Source of the DNA: Bacteroidota bacterium
GTDB taxonomy: Bacteria; Bacteroidota; Bacteroidia; Chitinophagales; LD1
NCBI GenBank assembly: GCA_018267355.1
Contig: JAFDYP010000556.1
Span: forward strand, 1-5,064
DNA: 5,064 nt
Reading direction: 5' to 3'
Part shown: piece after piece, positions 1 through 5,064 of the stretch
How the letters are laid out: each line of letters opens with the position of its first letter
Numbering within the stretch: position 1 is the first letter of the stretch
Notes under the pieces: generated by a model
The model's database searches: none
What the model was told of the DNA's origin: nothing
The model's input: the letters and a program-made list of their open reading frames with translations, nothing else
Program-made: the position numbers and the translations under genes

Positions 1-117
1 AGCACTACCGACTCAGCGACCAACCTTGCGGCAGGCAACTATAGTGTGACCGTGACAGATGCCAATGGCTGCTCGACCGTAGTGGCGGCTACCGTTTCAT
101 CAGCCTCCGCTATCACA
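1..117 (+). repeat. SprB-like B-type unit, partial (B0)
   Basis: Residues 1-39 align with the second half of the later B units: DSATNLAAGNYSVTVTDANGC here against DSALNLAPNTYSITVTDSHGC in the unit ending near base 576. This shows the repeat array continues to the left of the window, so the total repeat number is unknown. Confidence 0.8.
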
Positions 118-3100
118 GTGAGCGCAGGGCCGCAGACCAACGTAAGCTGCAATGGTGGCAGCAATGGCGTGGCACACGTGACTGTATCGGGAGCTACAGC
201 GCCGGTCACCTACACCTGGTCTCCTAACGTGAGTACTGCAGACTCTGCCCGCAATCTCAGTGCTGGCACCTATACCGTGACTGTGAGAGATGCAAATGGC
301 TGTACAGGCACAGCATCATTTACGATCGCCCAGCCAGCTACGGCACTTGCACTGACCAATACTGCCACGCAACCTACCTGTGGAAACAATAATGGGAAAA
401 TAGTGGTCCGCGCTACCGGTGGTACTCCGGCCTATACCTATAGCTGGTCACCGAATGTGAGCAGTGTAGACTCCGCGCTGAATCTCGCGCCAAATACATA
501 TAGCATCACCGTGACAGACAGCCACGGCTGCACGGCCACTACAGGTGCTACACTCGCTGTCTCCACACCGGTGACGGCAGCTACAGGGCCGCAGACCAAT
601 GTGAGCTGCTACGGCGGCAGCAATGGGGTGGCCCATGTGACCGTGACAGGTGGCACCGCACCGCTGACCTATACCTGGTCTGCCGGTGGCAGCACTGTCG
701 ATTCTGCTACGGGGCTCACTGCTGGCACATATACCGTGACAGTCAGAGATGCCGGCGGATGCAGTGCATCTGCTTCTTTCACTATCACACAGCCTGCGTC
801 GGCGCTTTCTGCCACAGCAGCTACTACCGCTACGAGCTGCGGCAGCAGTACAGGTCAGATCACTATCACGCCGGCCGGCGGCACGTCGGGCTACACCTAC
901 GTGTGGTCTCCCAATGTCAGCACTACAGCCACTGCCAGCAATCTCGGCGTGGGCACCTATAATGTCACTGTGACCGATGCGCATGGCTGTACTTTCGCCA
1001 CGTCAGGATCTATAGCTTCTACGAGTGGCTTCAGTGTATCGCAGGGTTCCCAGACCAATGTCAACTGCTATGGAGGCACTACGGGCGCTGCTCAGGTCAC
1101 GGCATCAGGCGGCACCACACCATATGTGTACACCTGGTCTCCAAACGTGAGCACCACCGCATCTGCATCGAGCCTGGCAGCAGGCACCTACTCTGTGACC
1201 GTAGACGACCAGGCAGGATGCTCAGGTATCGTGACATTCAATATCAGCCAGCCGGCCTCCGCCCTGAGCCTGACCGCCGCAGTGACCAACGCTACCTGCG
1301 GCCAGAGCAACGGCCAGATACAGATCACCGCTACAGGTGGCACGCCGGGATATGTATATGCATGGACAGATCTTGCACTGGGAGCTACGAGGACCAACCT
1401 ACCAGCAGGCACCTATACCGTAGGTGTATCTGACGCCAATGGTTGCACCGCCACCAGCAGCAGTACCGTGACAGTATCACCTGCCGTGAATGCAACTACA
1501 GGCACGACCATCAATGTGAGCTGCAATGGTGCTAATGATGGCTCTGCACACATCAATGTAAGTGGCGGTACGGCACCACTCGCCTACGCATGGACACCTG
1601 CAGCCGGTATCAGCGGTGCCGCTACCGACAGCGCATATGGCCTGCAGCCAGGGGTGACCTATACAGCCATAGTAAGCGATGGAGCAGGCTGCGCAGACAC
1701 CGTGACTGTGTCAGTGACGCAACCTACACCATACAGCGTATCTCATGCCTCTACCAATGCAGACTGCGGCGTGAGCAATGGTACCGCGAGCGTGACCGTG
1801 AGCGGTAGCAATGGCGGCTATACATATGCATGGAACAATGCACAAACCTCTGCGACCATCACCGGACTGAATGGCGGGCTGTATATCGTGACCATCACAG
1901 ACAGCAAAGGCTGCACCTATATAGATAGTGTCACAGTAAATGTAAACGGCGGACCAACGGCACCGACCATCAGTGGCGGACCTCTGACCTTCTGCCAGGG
2001 AGATAGCGTGGTGCTGACGAGCAGCGCCACCAGCGGTAATACCTGGAGCACAGGTGCTACTACACAAAGCATCACAGTCTATGCAGCCGGCAGCTATACC
2101 GTGACAGAAACATCAGGTGGATGCACCAGCCCGGCCTCTGCAGCAGCAGTGGTCACTGTAAATCCGATACCGGCTACGCCTGCCATCACAGCCTCCGGGC
2201 CGCTCACTTTCTGCCAGGGCGGTAGTGTGACACTGACCAGCAGCGCGGCCACAGGCAACCTGTGGAGCAACGGTGCTACGACAACGACTATTGCCGTCTC
2301 GACCTCCGGGACTTTCACTGTAGTCACTACGCAGCTGGGCTGCCAGAGTGCAGCATCTGCGCCGGTGACCACTACTGTGCTGCCTAATCCTGCGCCGGTG
2401 ATCGCCAGTACTGATACTGCGGTATGCCCCGGCACTACAGTCACACTCGATGCTACCACCGCAGGCGCTACCGCCTATGTATGGAGCGATGGATCTACAC
2501 AGCCTACACTGAGTGCTACAGATGGCACCTACACTGTGACGGTGACAGCCGGTAGCTGCTCAGGCACGACCAGTATCACTATCGGTGCGCGCGCTGTGCT
2601 GGGTACACTGACCCTACCTGACAGCCTCTCGCCGTGCACCGGCGATACTGTGACACTGGATGCCACCACTGCCAATGCTACCGCCTATCAGTGGACCGGT
2701 ATCAGCGCCACCACTCCTATAGTGTATATCACGGCTGATCCTGCAGGCGCAGGTAGCACACTCTACCATGTAGATGTGACAAATCTCTGCGGGGCGCTGA
2801 GTGACTCTGTGATCGTAGCCTTCCAGGACTGCGAGTGCCGCATCGTCATGGCCAATGCCTTCACTCCTAACGGGGACGGACGCAATGACTCCTACGGCCC
2901 TATCATGCAGTGCCAGAATCCTACCTCACTGCTCATGCGCATCTACAACCGGTGGGGACAGCTCATCTTTGAAAGTACCTCTCTGAATGCAAAATGGGAT
3001 GGTACGTACAAAGGGGAACCTCAACCACTGGAGGTCTATACGTACATGCTGGAGTTTAGCGGTTTGGAAAATCATGTGCAGAAGACCGTACACCTGAGTG

Positions 3101-3123
3101 GTACCGTGACACTGATCCGGTAA
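1..3123 (+). CDS. Giant SprB-repeat surface protein with T9SS type B sorting domain (5' partial)
   Basis: The frame is open from base 1 (first residues STTDSATNLAAG, clearly mid-repeat) to a TAA at 3121-3123. This gives 1040 visible residues; the true start is off the left edge, and the GTG at 46 is only an internal Val. Visible domains: the tail of one SprB-like unit (residues 1-39), four tandem A+B super-repeats (about 40-650), four Ig/PKD-like modules each with a conserved early Cys (about 651-946), and a CHU_C / gliding-motility C-terminal domain (about 947-1040) with PNGDGRND and RIYNRWGQLIFES. In this family the C-terminal domain directs export through the outer membrane by the type IX secretion system, so the product is probably secreted or surface-attached. 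Each repeat carries two Cys, one near its start and one in a GC motif near its end, plausibly a disulfide. Composition is strongly Thr/Ser/Ala/Gly/Val. A role in adhesion or gliding is inferred from F. johnsoniae SprB, which shares the repeat type; orthology is not shown. No frameshift or internal stop is seen. Confidence 0.93.
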   Translation, partial: STTDSATNLAAGNYSVTVTDANGCSTVVAATVSSASAITVSAGPQTNVSCNGGSNGVAHVTVSGATAPVTYTWSPNVSTADSARNLSAGTYTVTVRDANGCTGTASFTIAQPATALALTNTATQPTCGNNNGKIVVRATGGTPAYTYSWSPNVSSVDSALNLAPNTYSITVTDSHGCTATTGATLAVSTPVTAATGPQTNVSCYGGSNGVAHVTVTGGTAPLTYTWSAGGSTVDSATGLTAGTYTVTVRDAGGCSASASFTITQPASALSATAATTATSCGSSTGQITITPAGGTSGYTYVWSPNVSTTATASNLGVGTYNVTVTDAHGCTFATSGSIASTSGFSVSQGSQTNVNCYGGTTGAAQVTASGGTTPYVYTWSPNVSTTASASSLAAGTYSVTVDDQAGCSGIVTFNISQPASALSLTAAVTNATCGQSNGQIQITATGGTPGYVYAWTDLALGATRTNLPAGTYTVGVSDANGCTATSSSTVTVSPAVNATTGTTINVSCNGANDGSAHINVSGGTAPLAYAWTPAAGISGAATDSAYGLQPGVTYTAIVSDGAGCADTVTVSVTQPTPYSVSHASTNADCGVSNGTASVTVSGSNGGYTYAWNNAQTSATITGLNGGLYIVTITDSKGCTYIDSVTVNVNGGPTAPTISGGPLTFCQGDSVVLTSSATSGNTWSTGATTQSITVYAAGSYTVTETSGGCTSPASAAAVVTVNPIPATPAITASGPLTFCQGGSVTLTSSAATGNLWSNGATTTTIAVSTSGTFTVVTTQLGCQSAASAPVTTTVLPNPAPVIASTDTAVCPGTTVTLDATTAGATAYVWSDGSTQPTLSATDGTYTVTVTAGSCSGTTSITIGARAVLGTLTLPDSLSPCTGDTVTLDATTANATAYQWTGISATTPIVYITADPAGAGSTLYHVDVTNLCGALSDSVIVAFQDCECRIVMANAFTPNGDGRNDSYGPIMQCQNPTSLLMRIYNRWGQLIFESTSLNAKWDGTYKGEPQPLEVYTYMLEFSGLENHVQKTVHLSGTVTLIR
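118..576 (+). repeat. SprB super-repeat 1 (modules A1 + B1)
   Basis: This is the first complete two-module unit, 459 nt or 153 residues. Module A opens with GPQTNVSCNGGSNG (Cys codon 148-150) and contains TYTWSPNVST, AGTYTVTVRDANGC and a TIAQPA linker. Module B opens with TQPTCGNNNGK (Cys codon 379-381) and contains GGTPAYTYSWSPNVSS and TYSITVTDSHGC. The pattern fits the SprB repeat family (PF13573 from memory): a short beta-rich domain found in many copies in secreted Bacteroidota proteins. Confidence 0.85.
577..1035 (+). repeat. SprB super-repeat 2 (modules A2 + B2)
   Basis: This unit is exactly 459 nt, in register with super-repeat 1. A2 has TNVSCYGGSNGVAHVTV (Cys codon 607-609), GGTAPLTYTW and AGTYTVTVRDAGGC. 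B2 has TATSCGSSTGQ (Cys codon 838-840), GGTSGYTYVWSPNVST and TYNVTVTDAHGC. A2 is the closest relative of A1. Over bases 125-184 against 584-643, I count 9 differences in 60, and 8 of these are at third codon positions. Confidence 0.85.
1036..1491 (+). repeat. SprB super-repeat 3 (modules A3 + B3)
   Basis: A3 has SQTNVNCYGGTTGAAQV (Cys codon 1066-1068), GGTTPYVYTWSPNVST and AGTYSVTVDDQAGC. B3 has NATCGQSNGQI (Cys codon 1297-1299), GGTPGYVYAW and AGTYTVGVSDANGC. The A-to-B spacing is again 231 nt. B3 has lost the SPNVS segment (TDLALGATRT instead), which makes the unit one codon shorter (456 nt). Confidence 0.83.
1492..1950 (+). repeat. SprB super-repeat 4 (modules A4 + B4), diverged
   Basis: A4 has INVSCNGANDGSAHINV (Cys codon 1522-1524), GGTAPLAYAW and an enlarged loop (TPAAGISGAATDSAYG), so the Cys-to-Cys distance to B4 rises to 243 nt. 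B4 has NADCGVSNGTA (Cys codon 1765-1767), GGYTYAWNNAQTS and LYIVTITDSKGC. This last unit is the most diverged from the others and borders a different module type. Confidence 0.8.
1951..2838 (+). repeat. Four Ig/PKD-like Cys modules between SprB array and sorting domain
   Basis: Four shorter modules have their first Cys at 1993, 2212, 2425 and 2635, giving spacings of 73, 71 and 70 codons. The first two are near copies (GPLTFCQGDSVVLTSS and GPLTFCQGGSVTLTSS, each followed by W-S-T/N-G-A-T-T and a second Cys). The third and fourth share a different signature (AVCPGTTVTLDATT and SPCTGDTVTLDATT, then ATAYVW or ATAYQW). Each looks like a beta-sandwich domain with a Cys in an early strand and one in a late strand. 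Such domains commonly sit just before type B sorting domains. The exact Pfam family is not certain. Confidence 0.72.
2839..3120 (+). other. T9SS type B sorting domain (CHU_C / gliding-motility C-terminal domain)
   Basis: This is the last ~94 residues of the plus-strand protein. Diagnostic features in order are MANAFTPNGDGRNDSYGP, MRIYNRWGQLIFES, WDGTYKGE, VYTYMLEF and the terminal HLSGTVTLIR. These match the CHU_C / TIGR04131 pattern (F-T-P-N-G-D-G-x-N-D, then I-x-N-R-W-G, then W-D-G-x-x-x-G, then Y-x-Y, ending G-x-V-T-L-I-R). In Flavobacteria this region is required for type IX export of SprB and similar proteins. It is immediately preceded by a CEC motif at 2830-2838. Confidence 0.92.
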
Positions 3124-3144
3124 AACACGATACAATAATTCTCG

Positions 3145-3178
3145 CAGAATGCCCGGTTCGTACCGGGCATTCTGTTTT
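3145..3178. terminator. Bidirectional intrinsic terminator between convergent genes
   Basis: A perfect 13-bp inverted repeat (CAGAATGCCCGGT at 3145-3157 pairing with ACCGGGCATTCTG at 3162-3174) encloses a 4-nt loop. A TTTT run at 3175-3178 follows on the plus strand. It starts 21 nt after the plus-strand stop and lies 18 nt beyond the minus-strand stop at 3193. The minus-strand side has only a weak T-rich tail, so termination in that direction is less certain. Confidence 0.82.
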
Positions 3179-3192
3179 CCGGAACGAAGCCC

Positions 3193-3957
3193 TCACTCAG
3201 AAAATCCTTTCTCCGTCAGATGCTTCCAATAGCGCTTTGGCACATGGCGAATGTGCAGCTTCATGTTCTTGCGGCTGGCTATGTTGGTACTCTTGAAATA
3301 TTGCTGCCAGAGGGTCTGATACAACGATTCATTCTGATCCATCCATAGCAGGCTGTCAGAGCCCTGATTGCCTTCGCTAAAGGTAATTGTGATCGTCTCA
3401 ACGGTTTTCAGGTTGTAATAAATACCAAAACCCCTGCGGAGGTCATAAATGATCCACTGCTGGTCGGCATAGCGCTTCTCGAAATGCTCGCGTATGAGCG
3501 GGATCACATTAAAGTCCGGCTCGATGCCGTCGTAAAAGATGTTATCCTTAGTCAGTTTGAAGCGTATGAAGGCTTTCATCCGGTGGCGCTCGCGGTGTAC
3601 CATGCGGTCTACGCGCTGCATACGCAGTACAGCAAAGTGGGAGTAGTCCTTCTCAATATTCCGATCACTGGATAGCGCATGACGAATGTAGGCCAGCATC
3701 GTGTCCTCCTCCTGTAGTGTATCAGCCAGGTAGGCGTGATAAATCGATTGAAGGCCTTCGCGCGAAAGCTTTTTGGAAAGACCAGACCATACGCGTTTAG
3801 CTTTGGCCTCATCGGTATCTATACGGATCGTATTGCCAAACATGACAGTCGTAGGTGGTTCTTTGCAGATATGCACGTCCATCAGTTTGTACTCGTAGAC
3901 GTAGAATACAGCCGAGAGGAAACCCTCAAAAGTTTTATCATAAACCAGCACGTCCAT
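3193..3957 (-). CDS. TIGR03915/DUF4130 family putative DNA metabolism protein
   Basis: This 254-residue protein begins at an ATG that overlaps the stop of the upstream radical SAM gene by one base (TGATG), which supports the start. Recognisable family blocks are VHRERHRMKAFIRF (120-133), IEPDFNVIPL (145-154), HFEKRYADQQWIIYDLRRG (158-176), and near the C-terminus ASRKNMKLHIRHVPKRYWKHL (227-247). The many conserved Arg/His/Lys residues in these blocks would suit nucleic acid contact, but the reaction is unknown. The family is defined by its linkage to the neighbouring radical SAM protein. In some bacteria it is fused to a uracil-DNA-glycosylase-like domain. Here the protein ends after the KRYWKHLTE block, so no glycosylase domain is attached. 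No signal peptide or membrane segment is seen, so it is probably cytoplasmic. Family call is firm; function is inference. Confidence 0.9.
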   Translation of the reverse strand: MDVLVYDKTFEGFLSAVFYVYEYKLMDVHICKEPPTTVMFGNTIRIDTDEAKAKRVWSGLSKKLSREGLQSIYHAYLADTLQEEDTMLAYIRHALSSDRNIEKDYSHFAVLRMQRVDRMVHRERHRMKAFIRFKLTKDNIFYDGIEPDFNVIPLIREHFEKRYADQQWIIYDLRRGFGIYYNLKTVETITITFSEGNQGSDSLLWMDQNESLYQTLWQQYFKSTNIASRKNMKLHIRHVPKRYWKHLTEKGFSE

Positions 3958-3959
3958 CA
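3955..3959 (-). promoter_or_regulatory. TGATG stop/start overlap (translational coupling site)
   Basis: On the minus strand the TGA of the radical SAM gene (3959-3957) shares its A with the ATG of the DUF4130 gene (3957-3955). No clear Shine-Dalgarno sequence precedes the ATG, which is common in Bacteroidota. Reinitiation or coupling after the upstream stop is the likely way the second protein is made, and it would tie the amounts of the two proteins together. Confidence 0.75.
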
Positions 3960-5064
3960 GAAAATACTCAATTGCTTTTGATGCAACAGAAACTTGCCGG
4001 AAGAGCCGGATAGTATAAGCCCCTTGATCTGCATTTCCGTCAGATCTTTGGTCGGCTCAGAGAGACCGGCGCAAGTGATGAAATGCTTGGCGCGATTCAT
4101 AGCTACGCCCATCTTTTTCAAATGATCCCATGTGAGCTGGCCAAACTTACGCCCCTCCATTATCTTATTGATCGAATTGAGGCCAATGCCGGGTACGCGC
4201 AGTAGCATGGCTTTGTCTGCCTTATTGATATCAAGGGGGAACAGCGACATATTCCGCAGCGCCCAACTCAGCTTGGGGTCTATCTCAGAGTCAAAGAATG
4301 GAACAGACACCGGCAGCAACTCATCTGTGGTAAAGCCATAGAACCGCTGGAGCCAGTCGGCCTGATAGAGTCTGTTCTCGCGCAGTAGTGGCACCTTTGA
4401 TCCTATTGCGGGGAGCCGGTTATCATTGCTGACAGGTACATAGCCAGAGTAGTATACACGCTTCATTTTAAACTTATCATAGAAGGCGGAAGCTACTTTC
4501 ATAATGTCGCGGTCTGATTCACCTGTGGCGCCTACGATCACCTGTGTGCTTTGCCCGGCAGGGACGAAAGGTGGTACCTTCTTCAGCGTCTTGCGCTCGT
4601 CCTGGTATTGTACGATCTCGTTTGTGATCTGACGGATGGGCACGATCATGTCCTCGCGCTTTTTGTCTGGTGCGAGTAGTTTGAGGCCTTCGTTGGTCGG
4701 CATCTCGATATTCATACTAAGGCGATCAGCATATAATCCGGCTGCATGCATCAGGTCAGCGCTCGCGCCGGGGATAGATTTGAGATGTATGTAGCCGTTG
4801 AAATTCTGCTCCGTGCGCAGCTTCTTTGCGATCAGTACCATGCGCTCCATAGTGTAGTCGGCATTCTTCATGATACCGGAGCTGAGAAACAATCCCTCGA
4901 TGTAGTTTCTCCGGTAGAAGTTCATCGTAAGATCTACCACCTCATCCACACTGAAACTCGTGCGCCTGATGTCATTGCTCCGGCGCGTGACGCAGTAGGC
5001 GCAGTCGTAGATGCAGATGTTGCTCATGAGTATTTTGAGCAAGGAGACGCAGCGGCCATCTTCC
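3957..5064 (-). CDS. Putative DNA modification/repair radical SAM protein (5' partial)
   Basis: The frame is open to the right edge of the window. Upstream of the TTG at 5042, the codons read EDGRCVSL, which matches the conserved lead-in of this family, so the true start is beyond 5064. Numbering from the 5042 codon, the radical SAM cluster motif C-x3-C-x2-C is at C10, C14 and C17 (NICIYDCAYCVTRRSND). It is followed by FYRRNYIEGLFLSSG (42-56), GYIHLKSIPGA (83-93) and MNIEMPTNEGLKLLAPDK (110-127). These blocks are typical of the TIGR03916 'rSAM linked to UDG' family. A helix-hairpin-helix, LLRVPGIGLNSINKI (280-294), lies near the C-terminus and suggests non-specific DNA binding. The protein would bind a [4Fe-4S] cluster and S-adenosylmethionine; the substrate and product are unknown. 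It forms a tightly coupled unit with the DUF4130 gene downstream. Cytoplasmic; no signal peptide is expected. Confidence 0.93.
   Translation of the reverse strand, partial: EDGRCVSLLKILMSNICIYDCAYCVTRRSNDIRRTSFSVDEVVDLTMNFYRRNYIEGLFLSSGIMKNADYTMERMVLIAKKLRTEQNFNGYIHLKSIPGASADLMHAAGLYADRLSMNIEMPTNEGLKLLAPDKKREDMIVPIRQITNEIVQYQDERKTLKKVPPFVPAGQSTQVIVGATGESDRDIMKVASAFYDKFKMKRVYYSGYVPVSNDNRLPAIGSKVPLLRENRLYQADWLQRFYGFTTDELLPVSVPFFDSEIDPKLSWALRNMSLFPLDINKADKAMLLRVPGIGLNSINKIMEGRKFGQLTWDHLKKMGVAMNRAKHFITCAGLSEPTKDLTEMQIKGLILSGSSGKFLLHQKQLSIF
4149..4232 (-). other. Helix-hairpin-helix DNA-binding motif of the radical SAM protein
   Basis: The C-terminal segment DINKADKAMLLRVPGIGLNS followed by INKIMEGR has the classic h-x-x-h-P-G-I-G hairpin between two helices. 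The same motif is found in DNA repair proteins such as RuvA, UvrC and ComEA, where it contacts the DNA backbone without sequence preference. Its presence on a radical SAM core is the main sequence argument that the substrate is DNA. Confidence 0.78.

Noticed and set aside
46..48. GTG as the start of the plus-strand protein
   Set aside because: The frame is open upstream to base 1, and the upstream codons encode repeat sequence homologous to later units, so this is an internal Val.
749..973. Open frames on the plus strand in the other two phases (also 759-962, 1218-1433, 1590-1808)
   Set aside because: They lie fully within the repeat protein gene, out of its frame, with low-complexity translations and no family resemblance.
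448..984. Long open frame on the minus strand inside the repeat region (178 codons), and similar ones at 1711-2067 and 2094-2459
   Set aside because: They are exactly antisense to the clear SprB-repeat and stalk coding sequence, their translations are Arg/Cys/Ser/Ala-rich and unlike known families, and repetition of the coding strand naturally keeps an antisense frame open over successive units.
118..1950. Regularly spaced repeats as a CRISPR array or DNA satellite
   Set aside because: The period is 231/459 nt, the frame is kept throughout, and differences sit at third codon positions; this is a protein repeat, not a short direct-repeat/spacer array.
2926..3135. Minus-strand open frame across the end of the T9SS domain
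   Set aside because: Antisense to the well-conserved sorting domain; shadow frame.
3484..3981. Plus-strand open frames at 3484-3675 and 3736-3981, and a minus-strand frame at 3609-3812
   Set aside because: All overlap the DUF4130 gene, which has strong family motifs throughout; no independent evidence for coding.
4132..4341. Plus-strand open frame of 69 codons
   Set aside because: Antisense to the conserved HhH region of the radical SAM gene, with no recognisable product.

Overview
The window looks like a piece of a Bacteroidota chromosome, most likely from the Chitinophaga/Sphingobacteria side given the fairly balanced to slightly GC-rich composition. The decisive evidence is the plus-strand gene. 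It encodes a very Thr/Ser/Ala/Gly-rich secreted protein made of SprB-type repeats and ends in the gliding-motility-associated C-terminal (CHU_C, type B) domain used by the type IX secretion system (T9SS), which is restricted to this phylum. The genus cannot be fixed from the sequence alone.

Layout: bases 1-3123 (+) are the 3' part of a giant surface or secreted protein whose start lies left of the window. It reads as a tail of one SprB-like unit, then four tandem two-module super-repeats (about 153 aa each, to about base 1950), then four shorter Cys-containing Ig/PKD-like modules of about 70-75 aa (1951-2838), then the T9SS type B sorting domain (2839-3120). Bases 3124-3192 are a short convergent intergenic gap with a perfect 13-bp hairpin that probably terminates transcription from both sides. 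Bases 3193-3957 (-) and 3957-5064 (-) are a two-gene unit joined by a TGATG stop/start overlap. The upstream gene is a radical SAM protein with a C-terminal helix-hairpin-helix (the 'rSAM linked to UDG' family). The downstream gene is its usual partner, a DUF4130 / TIGR03915-type putative DNA metabolism protein. The radical SAM gene runs off the right edge, so its true start is not visible.

The two halves are functionally unrelated. The plus-strand gene concerns the cell surface (adhesion, gliding or matrix, by analogy), and the minus-strand pair is a conserved but biochemically uncharacterised system proposed to act in DNA repair or modification. The pair is the best candidate for undescribed biology here. 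It is a known conserved gene pair of unknown reaction, and in this genome the second protein lacks the fused uracil-DNA-glycosylase-like domain found in some relatives. The most striking sequence-level structure is the 459/459/456-nt periodicity of the repeat array. No RNA genes, insertion sequences, CRISPR arrays or attachment sites were seen.
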